Below, one piece after another: positions 13,501-20,641 of a DNA stretch of 29,530 nt. Below the pieces are notes generated by a model. That model saw only the letters and a program-made list of their open reading frames with translations, ran no database searches and was not told the origin of the DNA. The stretch is from Carex sylvatica (taxonomy: Eukaryota; Streptophyta; Magnoliopsida; Poales; Cyperaceae): positions 1 to 29,530 of the forward strand of contig CAXKVR010000730.1 in assembly GCA_964058845.1 (NCBI GenBank). Reading direction: 5' to 3'. The position numbers and the translations under genes are program-made. The stretch's first letter is position 1. The number at the start of each line of letters is the position of its first letter.

Positions 13501-14215
13501 TTCAACCCTAATCCAATTAATCTTTTGTTATCATTAAGAGATTTTGGAGATGTATCAGTATTTAATCTGCAATTGTTATTAGATATTTCTTTTTTTTTTG
13601 GATTTGAAAATGATTTAGCAAAACCTTTGTATATGTATGTACCTACATATAGGTGTGGATGGATTTATATAGTTTGCCAGTACCAGGATCAGGAGGTAAG
13701 ACCTGTTCTCAGATTTTTGAAGAGGCAGGCTGCGACACCCCAGCCAGCCCGACTTGTGGTGCCTGTATGGGTGGGCCCCGTGACACCTATGCACGCCTGA
13801 ACGAGCCTATGGTAGGTTCTCTACACACTTATTTTAAACTTTTATACATGTCTTAAACTTGGCCTACTTATTATGTCTTCACTGGAATTTGAACTCACAA
13901 TATCACTTCTGCAAATTTCTCCAAAGGTTTACACAAACAGCTTCTGAAATTTAACGGTGCCATTGAACGGGTCCTTAGTGAAAATAATTTTAACAGGCTG
14001 GTCCTGGTTGACAAAGAAAGATACCCGGTGGTTTCTTTTGTTCAATTTCATCTTTTCACTTGTTTCAAAACATGCAGGTGTGTGTATCGACGACAAATAG
14101 AAATTTTCCAGGAAGGATGGGACACAAGGAAGGCCAAATTTATCTCGCCTCACCTTACACAGCTGCTGCCTCTGCCTTAACAGGTTACGTCACCGACCCA
14201 CGAGAATTCCTGTGA
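4520..14215 (+). CDS. IIL1: 3-isopropylmalate dehydratase large subunit, copy 2 (complete, 15 exons)
   Basis: Same enzyme as copy 1. Exons: 4520-4567, 5187-5318, 5741-5911, 6417-6569, 6851-6919, 11896-12012, 12134-12208, 12341-12418, 12528-12623, 12758-12807, 12889-12943, 13027-13158, 13328-13375, 13653-13811, 14078-14215. They sum to 1521 bases, 506 residues plus stop, close to plant family length. The start ATG follows a TATA-like box and opens a basic, Ser-rich plastid transit peptide of roughly 50 residues. Likely [4Fe-4S] ligands are Cys374 (GSCTGG), Cys443 and Cys446 (CGAC). Conserved positions differ from copy 1: GKIEDF for GKTEDF, and [12 protein letters not shown] for [12 protein letters not shown]. 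Ile at the first of these also occurs in bacterial LeuC. Intron 1 carries a hAT MITE and intron 5 a copia element, yet frame and splice sites are intact. The last exon is chimeric, turning copy-1-like from about 14142. Confidence 0.95.
4604..5120. mobile_element. hAT-type MITE in intron 1 of IPMI copy 2
   Basis: The element spans 4612-5112 (501 bp). It begins TAGGGGTGTTCAT and ends ATGAACACCCCTA, a perfect 13-bp terminal inverted repeat, and is flanked by the 8-bp duplication GTTGTCTT at 4604-4611 and 5113-5120. An 8-bp target duplication and TAGGGGTG ends fit the hAT superfamily. The interior is AT-rich with many CGGTTCGGTTT-type subterminal repeats in both orientations and no coding capacity. 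The paralogous intron of copy 3 has a single ATTGTCTT (about 14875-14882) and no element, which gives a natural empty site. Confidence 0.92.
6962..7125 (-). repeat. 3' LTR of the copia element
   Basis: 164 bp, running TGTGAATTTTT to CTCAACA on the + strand (TGTTGAG to TTCACA on the element's strand), the canonical TG...CA ends. It pairs with 11682-11845. Confidence 0.93.
7126..7140 (-). other. Polypurine tract of the copia element
   Basis: On the minus strand TGAGAGGGGAGAGAG abuts the start of the 3' LTR, the expected position for priming of plus-strand DNA. Confidence 0.8.
7273..8765 (-). pseudogene. copia reverse transcriptase / RNase H, broken
   Basis: The reverse transcriptase runs on the minus strand from about 8765 (HEIAQFVSY, then [11 protein letters not shown] and [11 protein letters not shown]) through a YVDD catalytic motif at 8079-8090. 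In-frame stops lie at 8361-8363, 8214-8216 and 8199-8201. After YVDD, near 8070, one base appears missing and the frame shifts; another stop is at 7933-7935. RNase H lies in 7914-7273, with conserved DSDWA, STAEAEY and YDSKSAI segments. Domain content is unmistakable but the gene is inactive. Some stops fall where copia proteins usually have Gln or Trp, which suggests C-to-T change on one strand or the other. Confidence 0.92.
8766..10325 (-). pseudogene. copia integrase, broken
   Basis: From 10325 downward come a GAG-pre-integrase segment (HRRMGN, then CDGC), the core with first Asp in HSDVWGP and second Asp in RSDNGTEY, and after an in-frame TAG (9792-9794) a segment with [13 protein letters not shown] carrying the expected catalytic Glu. 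A TAA lies at 9651-9653. Then come INRMPS, a short stretch whose frame is displaced and restored by compensating indels (about 9480-9570), and an acidic linker with a 10-residue repeat. A TGA at 8766-8768 separates it from the reverse transcriptase in the same frame. Inactive. Confidence 0.9.
9055..9250 (-). repeat. 30-bp minisatellite in the integrase-RT linker
   Basis: About six and a half copies of a 30-bp unit, each beginning with a GCCGAATCC-like stretch on the + strand. They encode a 10-residue repeat of the type [10 protein letters not shown] on the minus strand. Two neighbouring units around 9170-9230 are identical; outer ones have diverged. Confidence 0.9.
10326..11276 (-). pseudogene. 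copia gag-protease, internally shortened
   Basis: 316 codons to an in-frame TAA at 10326-10328. A zinc knuckle of CX2CX4HX4C form is at residues 105-118 and the aspartic protease motif DSGATHH starts at residue 211, after a basic Gly/Arg-rich stretch. Only about 100 residues precede the knuckle, while copia Gag usually has a much larger domain there. The LEGPATYL segment at residues 55-62 resembles the start of that domain and is followed directly by late-Gag-like sequence, so an internal deletion is likely. Confidence 0.88.
11667..11681 (-). other. Primer-binding site of the copia element
   Basis: On the minus strand TAGTATCAGAGCC directly follows the 5' LTR. It matches the initiator-Met tRNA primer site (TGGTATCAGAGC) of most plant copia elements, with one change near the start. 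Confidence 0.85.
11682..11845 (-). repeat. 5' LTR of the copia element
   Basis: 164 bp, homologous over its whole length to 6962-7125. Its outer end reads CAACG instead of CAACA, so the terminal TG/CA pairing has mutated. The 401 bases between this LTR and the gag start (11281-11681) form the untranslated leader; no ORF of note is seen there. Confidence 0.92.
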
Positions 14216-14790
14216 GAGTATTATGGAGCGACTTGTCATATGTTTATTGTATCATCAGAGGACATGGACTGTTTATTATTAGTGTTATAATTTCCTGGGT
14301 TAACGCTACGTAGCTAAAAATAAACACTGAGCTATAGAGTGGAACAAAAATAAATTCTCTGCATGTTTTTATTTCAACGGATTTGTCAATCTTGTTAAGT
14401 TTTGCCAGTACTATTTTTTTGAGAATTTAATGAACATAGTGGGATTTTGATCTCCTATTTTTGTTCTTTATTTTAATTTGAATATTTATGGCCCATTGCA
14501 TATATGGGCCCTTGAATCTCCATTGGGCCTCCATTGGGCCGTTTGCGGCTTTTTGGCAGATGAGACCATGTGCAGCAGGTCTCCAGTTTCTGTGAGGTTT
14601 CTTCTTGGATTCCAAGTTTCGACACTTTTTTTTTTTTTTTCAACCATTGTGGTTTCCACTCTCCACACCGTGGCTTCAGGACTTGCGTTTCAAACTTATC
14701 TTCTCTCTTCACTCCACTTCAGCCACTTATAAGGAAAAATCTTCTCTTTTAATTCATCAATTAACAAAATAAGTTCATAGAGAGTAAACG
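14216..14790 (+). promoter_or_regulatory. Duplicate of the IPMI 3' flank and promoter, before copy 3
   Basis: Nearly the same sequence as 3948-4519, including the 3' UTR with AATAAA near 14322, the TATA-like CTTATAAG at 14726-14733 and the 5' UTR up to the ATG at 14791. The main difference is around 14500-14590, where a CCATTGGGCC motif is repeated and extra sequence is present. The promoter core looks intact although the gene behind it is broken. Confidence 0.7.
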
Positions 14791-14924
14791 ATGGCTTCCT
14801 TTGTCATCTCTCATCACTCCGCTATATTCAGTGCAAAGGTCAGCCTTTTCATCAATTGATTTTGAACATATCACATTGTCTTGGTATGCTACGGGGGTCT
14901 TCGTACGAGATTTAGATGATATCC

Positions 14925-16473
14925 ATCCACTAGTGGAGAAACTGGAATTAGGATCAACCTATCTGGATCAGTTATTACCAAACACTAATACTAAGATCTA
15001 TCTGGATCAGTTAATTTCAAAAATCTGACCCTAAAAACTATAAGGTTCGGTTATTATGAACAACCGATCCTAATGTATGCACATTTGGATCAGTTTTTTA
15101 TAATAACCGATCTTGATAGTATTAGGATCGGTTATTATAAAGAACCGATCCTAATATATGCGCAAATAGGATCGGTTATTATAAAAAATCGATCCAAATG
15201 TGCATACATTAGGATAACAAAAAAAAAATTATGATCGGTTGTTTCAAATAACCGATCCTAATTAGTAATATTATGATCGGTTATTTGAAACAACCGATCC
15301 TAATTAGTACTATTAGGATCAATTATTTGAAACAACCGAATCTAATTTTTTTTTTTTTTAAATCATATTGTATGCACATTTGGATCGGTTATTTAGTAAA
15401 ACCGATCTTAATAGATTATAATCTGGATTGGTTGTTGTTATTAATCGATCATAATGATAATTTGGTGTTATTATTTTCGTTTCCTGCCTCTGGTCCCTCA
15501 GTCTTTATCTTTTCTCCCTTCAAAATTAAACTCTCCGTCTCTCCCTTCTCTCCCTTCAAAATTAAACCTCTCGTCTCTTCCTTGTCTCCCTTCAAAATTA
15601 AACTCTCTCTTCTCTCAGTCTCCATGTCTCTCTGTGTGTGCTTGTTTTAAACCCTCTCGGTCGCGTCTTAGTATGACGAGACTACCGTGATGACGTCTCT
15701 GTTCAAGCCGAGCGATTATTCACGAAGTTAATTGAAAAATAGGTGTGTTCTTCTTTACCTTTTCGGATCTGATTGCTCAACTTAAGATCCAATTGCATGC
15801 AAACACCCTTTCTAACCAAGCATTACCATGTAATGACAAGGTACAAAGTTTATATTTAATTGTGATTTTCTTTTTGCAGGTATTCAAGCATTATTTTGAA
15901 GAACTAGAGGAAGAATATCTTAGAGATAACTTTGTCGTAATGGTAATTTTGTGTTTAATAATTATGTGTTCAATTAAAGAATGGATATGATTGTAGGATC
16001 ATGAGTCATATATGAGTACTCTTGAAATTGAAATGAGTTCAATTAATAATTTTTGTTTTCTGGTTTGTTTTCCATTTCTTATTGAAACTAAGTCTATGTC
16101 AAAATAGATTGATTAAAATGAGAGTTAATTTTTTATTTTTGGATTTAAATTTCTTGTTATAATATGTAATGCATTATATCTAGATTCACAAAATGTTGGT
16201 TCTAAAAGAAAAACAAAAAAGAAAATAAAAAAAGAATTAGAATCGATTGTTTCAAATAACCGACCCTAATAGTACTAATTAGGATCGGTTATTTGAAACA
16301 ACCGACCCTAATTATTTTTTTTTCTTTTTTGGGGCAGAAACTCAAATTAGGATCGGTTATTTAACTGATCTAGATTAGTGTAGTATTAGTATCGTCTTGA
16401 TCAGGATCGGTTAAATTCTGATCCTAATATGCATAAATAACCGATTCTAATTTTAGGTTTTTCACTAGTGATC
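14925..16473. mobile_element. Non-autonomous CACTA element in intron 1 of IPMI copy 3
   Basis: The element is 14928-16470 (1543 bp), starting CACTAGTGGAGAAA and ending TTTTTCACTAGTG, with the 3-bp duplication ATC on both sides (14925-14927, 16471-16473). CACTA ends and a 3-bp duplication define the EnSpm/CACTA superfamily. Both ends carry arrays of a short subterminal motif, TTAGGATCGGTTATT and its complement, often paired head to head (about 15010-15440 and 16240-16450). No transposase is recognisable; the middle holds a pyrimidine-rich stretch and a 36-bp repeat. Copy 2 lacks the insertion at this place. Confidence 0.92.
15507..15615 (+). repeat. 36-bp tandem repeat inside the CACTA element
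   Basis: Three copies of a unit containing CTCCCTTCAAAATTAAA; the CTTCAAAATTAAA core starts at 15518, 15554 and 15590, exactly 36 bases apart. In one frame (15273-15650) it would encode a 12-residue repeat containing SPFKIK, but nothing else supports a protein there. It may be a captured or leader-like sequence. Confidence 0.8.
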
Positions 16474-16695
16474 CTTTTTAGCTTTCTCTTTTTTTCTTTT
16501 TTTTTTTTTGTTTTTTTTTTTTGCAGAAAGGAAGTGGTGTAAAATGCCCCTTTAATCCTTCAATTAGATTATACAAAGGTAGAACAAATGCCTTTGTTTT
16601 TTACTTTTTTTTTTTCAATTTCCTCTTTTTACCTTTTTCAAAACATGCAGGTGTGTGTATCCACAACAAATATAAATTTTCCGGGAAGGATGGGA

Positions 16696-16893
16696 CATAA
16701 AGAAGAGTGCGTATCCTCTGAGATATCTCAACTTTTGCGTGACCGACGTGTCCGGTGCCTATTCGGAGGAGACGTAGGGGTCCGTATTATGTGTGCTTTG
16801 AGATTCGTGCAGAACGTATTTAAACGGTTGGAATTTTCCATAAGGTCACTCAAAGTTTGAGATATCTCAGAGGATACGAATTCCATAAAGAAG
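16696..16893. mobile_element. Mutator-like MITE inside the last exon of IPMI copy 3
   Basis: A 178-bp insertion (16706-16883) between two copies of CATAAAGAAG (16696-16705, 16884-16893). Its ends are inverted repeats sharing CGTATCCTCTGAGATATCTC and continuing imperfectly to GTGACC, over about 35 bases. A 9-10 bp target duplication with long terminal inverted repeats fits Mutator-like elements. It interrupts codons that are continuous in copies 1 and 2. Confidence 0.85.
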
Positions 16894-16979
16894 GCCAAAT
16901 TTATCTTGCCTCACCTTATACAGCTGCTGCTTCAGCGTTGACGGGTTTTGTCACCGATCCAAGGGAATTCCTTGCGTAA

Positions 16980-17446
16980 AATTAATTTATGTACTTGTTA
17001 TAATTTGTATGCATGATAAAGTAGTGTGATTTTGAACCTATCAACTGGTTAAAATAAACAGTGGACTTAGTACTCTTTATGTTATGATTTAAAATTTGCA
17101 TTGCATAATGTGTGTTTGAGTATAAAAAATCTCTACAGTGTGATATCCATCTAGATATCATCAAATCAATTGATGTGGAAATCTTCATTGGGATAATGTT
17201 ATAGAACCAAGTAATCTACTTGCTCAATCAAGGTGCTCTCCTTTCCGTTGTGAAATGGAGAGGATATCAACCTAAGAACAGCCCCTAAGAAGAGACTTCT
17301 CCTGATACACACTACCATTTGCCCAAACAATACCCCACAAGCTACTTCAAATTAAACCTATGTCCCAAGCAAACCTAACAAAACACCAATGATATAAACT
17401 TCTCACACCATGCATTGTTTGAGTGGTTTCCCATCATTAACCATCC
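16980..17446. other. Intergenic region after the IPMI array
   Basis: 3' flank of copy 3 with an AATAAA at 17053-17058, then unremarkable AT-rich sequence. No gene, RNA or clear repeat is seen. Confidence 0.5.
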
Positions 17447-17742
17447 ATGGTGCCGTTATCCCGCATTCACATAATACGGCCAGCCGCAATTTTGTTGGGT
17501 TTGTCTAACTCGGCTGTGGCGGTGTTTGGTGCAGCCATTGCATTTGCATGGCTTCCCTTAAGGCAATGTAGTTTGAGAGAGAAGGTGATGATGGCATTGT
17601 TGGGTGATTTGGCCGCGGTCCGGGTGGCGGCCATGGTTGCTACGGGGAGGGCACAGGAGGTCACCGCAATTGCAATAGCCGCTGCCTCTGAAAATGAAAA
17701 TGGAGTGGGACCCACATGTGAGTTCTTCAGGCGGGAGACAAA
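17447..17742 (+). pseudogene. Orphan first exon of a lipase-type membrane protein
   Basis: The open frame from the ATG at 17447 gives a hydrophobic peptide alignable with exon 1 of the lipase gene at 20642. Shared features include G(L/I)SN, VFGA/LFGA, a Cys after the first membrane segment, and an AMVATGRAQ segment matching AMVIAGKAQ. It ends in RRETK followed by GGTAAAC, a donor-like site where the lipase exon ends in HERR and GTAGG. No later lipase exon is found before 20642, so this is an isolated fragment of a diverged paralogue, or a first exon used elsewhere. Amino-acid divergence is large, so it is not a recent copy of the neighbour. Confidence 0.7.
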
Positions 17743-17876
17743 GGTAAACGCAAATTATAAGATATTTACAAAATCGAGATATGTTCATTATTTGTAGAAT
17801 TCGGATTTGTTGTTTGGAATTAAAAAAAAAATTAAGATCTTGAATAATTATTCATGCAGGAAAGTGTAGCATAGCG

Positions 17877-18085
17877 CCAGTGGCGGAGTTTGATCGTATA
17901 TTTTTGAAGCAAGTATTACAACAACTAATTAAAATAATTAAAAAGTCGTCCTTTCAAAATAAAATATAGAAAGATTGGAGTTTGATTTAGAAATTCCTAA
18001 CATATAATAATTGCATATGTATAAGCACGTTCTAAAGCATTGTGAAAAATTCAAAATTTCAGAGGCTGCAGTTCTTTAGAGTCGA
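17877..18085. mobile_element. Possible degraded hAT-type fragment
   Basis: CAGTGGCGGAGTTTGATCG at 17877 resembles the start of the CAGTGGCG element at 19811, and sequence near 18055-18075 resembles its usual interior. I see no matching right end or target duplication. Weak call. Confidence 0.3.
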
Positions 18086-18261
18086 TTATATAATTATCAT
18101 AATCTCTTACTTTTTGTGAAAAATAATGTTGTTATACCTTACACGCACAATAAATAGTATATTCTAGAATTCGGAAATTCTACGACGGCCACTAAAATTA
18201 TTTGTGTTGGCTAATCCAATGAAAATTCAAAACAATTACAGTTTTCTCTCTTACTATACTA

Positions 18262-18671
18262 TTATACTAGTGCATCGCAAACGTACTGGTCCGGTCCGGT
18301 CCGGACCCAGTAGGTTCGTGGGAACTGGGTCTACGGGTCTACATAGATTTTTGTGTTCTTTATATCAAAATAAAGATATGAAAGTCTAGTTTTCAAATAA
18401 TATAATTTCTCTATACAAAAATATTATACAAAAATATTATAGATTTATACAGTTTTAATAATTAATTGATAAAAGTCAGAAATAAGAAAAGCTGAAATTC
18501 CAGTAAGTAGTCCAAGTTTGGTCCAGGTCTACATGATTTTAGTGAAAAAATTTGACCCAAATCCTTCCTAAATCTGTTTCTAGCCACGGTCCGAAACGGT
18601 CAAAGTTCTAACCACAGATGGTCCGATCCAGTTCTGGACCCGCCGGTCCATTTCAATACACACTATTATAC
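18262..18671. mobile_element. Candidate MITE with GGTCCGG subterminal repeats
   Basis: The left end at 18268 reads TAGTGCATCGCAAACG and the right end, complemented from 18665, reads TAGTGTGTATTGAAATGG: an imperfect inverted repeat. TTATAC flanks both sides (18262-18267, 18666-18671). GGTCCGGTCCGG lies inside the left end and a related GGACC stretch at the right. Superfamily is uncertain. Part of its right half was copied in the 775-bp duplication. Confidence 0.5.
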
Positions 18672-19329
18672 GAGTGAGCTATTGGGCTTATGTAAAATGG
18701 GTCCTACAATTGCAAGTACACCAACCAATCAATGATTCAACTAAGCCCATTAGCCCAAATTCGAACTACACAAATCGTCTCACTTCTAGATAGGGGTGCC
18801 AATGGGTACGATACGGATAGGATGAAGCCATTTGCATATCCATACCCATTAAGAATTGATCTTACTCATACTCTATCCATACCTGTTAAAATTACCAGGT
18901 AACGAAACGATAGTGGACAAATAACGAATAATACAAATATAATAATTTTATTATTTTTACAAATAAACCATCAAAACTTATCATGTTATACATATGCAAT
19001 CACAATTACTAATATAAAATGAAAATATCAATATACGATTAATTGTAATAGATTTTTATTAAGCAAAAAAATCAAAATTACAAACGTCTCTTCTAACAAA
19101 TTTAATTTTTTAACTAAATAATAAAACATTCAAATAAAAAGTAAAATATTTAGCATATATTATTTTTATGATATAATTTATTTTATATAATTATCCGTTA
19201 TCCAACAGATACGAAATAACCTTTACCATACCTATACCTATACCCATACCCATACAGGTTCATCTAACGAAAAAAATTCTTGGTGGGTTGCAAAAAATTC
19301 TATACCTATACCCATGCCCATACAGGTTC
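18555..19329 (+). repeat. First unit of a 775-bp tandem duplication
   Basis: Sequence from 18555 matches sequence from 19330 at a constant offset of 775 bases through the flank and the first part of a hAT-like element (starts 18791 and 19566). The unit contains the right end of the preceding candidate MITE, about 120 bases of unique flank and a 5' part of the hAT-like element that is cut off near 19329. Point differences are frequent, so the duplication is not recent. Confidence 0.85.
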
Positions 19330-19557
19330 ACCCAAATCCTTCTTAAATCTGTTTCTAGCCACAGTCTGAAACGGTCCAAGTCCGAACCACGGATGGTTCA
19401 ATCCAGTTCTGGACCGACCGGTCCATTTCAATACACACTATTATACGAGTGAGCTACTGGACTTCTGTAAAATGGGTCCCACAAGTGCAAGTACACCAAC
19501 CAATCAATGATTCAACTAAGCCCATTAGCCCAAATTCGAACTACACAAATCGTCTCA

Positions 19558-20456
19558 CTTCTAGATAGGGGTGTCAATGGGTACGATACGGGTAGGGTGA
19601 AGTCATTTTCATATCCACACCCATTAAGAATTAAGCTTATTCATACTCTACATACCCATTAAGAATTGATCTTATCCATACTCTACCTATACCCGTTAAG
19701 ATTAACAGGTAACGAAACGATAGTGGACAAATAACGAATAATACAAATATAATAATTTTATTATTTTTACAAATAAACCATCAAAACTTATCATATCATA
19801 CATATGTAATCAGTGGCGTAGCCAGGAATTTTGGCAGGGGTTGGCGGAATTTTGCCAGGAGAGGCGGAGGAGAGGCGTGTATCTGTTCTAAACTCAGAAT
19901 GAAGCACGATTTCAAAAAAGGGTTCTATTGGGCTGGAAAACAATTGGGCCAGGGGTAGGCAGGCTTTAATTCAGGGGTAGGCAAACCTTTCAAAGCCCAT
20001 TAGAAAACTTGGTCCAAAATTTTTTTTTTTTTCCAGGGGTAGGCAGCTGCCTACCCCTGATGAACAGTAGCTCCGCCCCTGTATGTAATCACAATTACTA
20101 ATATAAAATGAAAATATCAATATACAATTAATTCTAAGTAATAAATTTTTATTAAGCAAAAAAATCAAAATTACAAACATCTCTTCTAACAAATTTAATT
20201 TTTTAACTAAATAATAAAATATTCAAATAAAAAAGTAAATGTTTAACATATATTATTTTTATAATATAATTTATTTTATATAATTATCTGTTATCTAACA
20301 TATGCGAAATAATTTTTATCATACTTATACTCATTTATCTAAAAAAAAATCTTTATCTAATAAGTTAATGAAAAAAAAATATGATCTATATTTATCTTAT
20401 AGAATACGAAACGGATAAATGGATAAACGGGTGTCATTGACACCCCTACTTTTAGA
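19558..20456. mobile_element. hAT-like AT-rich element upstream of the lipase gene
   Basis: From 19566 (TAGGGGTGTCAATGGGTA) to 20448 (TGTCATTGACACCCCTA), an inverted repeat of at least 14 bases. The flanks are CTTCTAGA (19558-19565) and CTTTTAGA (20449-20456), an 8-bp duplication with one change. The interior is AT-rich with runs of a CCATACC-type repeat near the left end and no coding capacity. Another element is nested at 19811-20081. Its right end lies 193 bases before the ATG at 20642, so it forms the upstream flank of the lipase gene. Confidence 0.85.
19803..20089. mobile_element. hAT-type MITE nested in the preceding element
   Basis: The insertion is 19811-20081 (271 bp), beginning CAGTGGCGTAGCCAGG and ending AGTAGCTCCGCCCCTG, with TATGTAAT duplicated on both sides (19803-19810, 20082-20089). 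The matching place in the first duplication unit (about 19030) has no insertion. The inside contains short repeats of an AGGGGTAGGCA type. No coding. Confidence 0.92.
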
Positions 20457-20641
20457 GTTCTAGTGTCCTACCGAGAGTCTGTTCTGCATTGCTCTTCCTA
20501 GTTCCTACTGCCACTTTCTCGACTTGTAAAATGTCTAAAAGACCCCGACGCTTCCCCAAGTTTCCGAATCTCCTCCCTTCCCTCTCGCGCGGGTTCCTCC
20601 GGTACCGATCCCGCGCAAAACCGCTACCTCTTCTCCCTACC

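Larger units (their letters stand above)
14791..16979 (+). pseudogene. IPMI large subunit, copy 3 (internally deleted pseudogene)
   Basis: Exon 1 (14791-14838) is intact with its donor site and identical in protein to copy 2. Intron 1 runs to 16526 and holds a CACTA element. Exon 2 starts at 16527 but stops matching after about 16592; the next bases match the end of intron 14, so exons 3-14 and the rest of exon 2 are gone. The last exon begins at 16651, is split by a 178-bp MITE (16706-16883), resumes at 16894 and ends at a TAA (16977-16979). Its C-terminus reads EFLA, unlike the EFL of copies 1 and 2, and probably keeps the original copy-2 type end. All cluster cysteines are lost, so no enzyme can be made. 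A transcript reading exon 1 into another sequence is possible but unproven. Confidence 0.93.

Noticed and set aside
13880..13920. B-box-like GGAATTTGAACTC in intron 14 of copy 2
   Set aside because: No A box at the right distance and no element ends around it.
15273..15650. Open frame with a 12-residue repeat in the CACTA element
   Set aside because: It runs through subterminal repeats and pyrimidine-rich DNA; the repeat is a 36-bp tandem duplication, so I list the repeat and not a gene.
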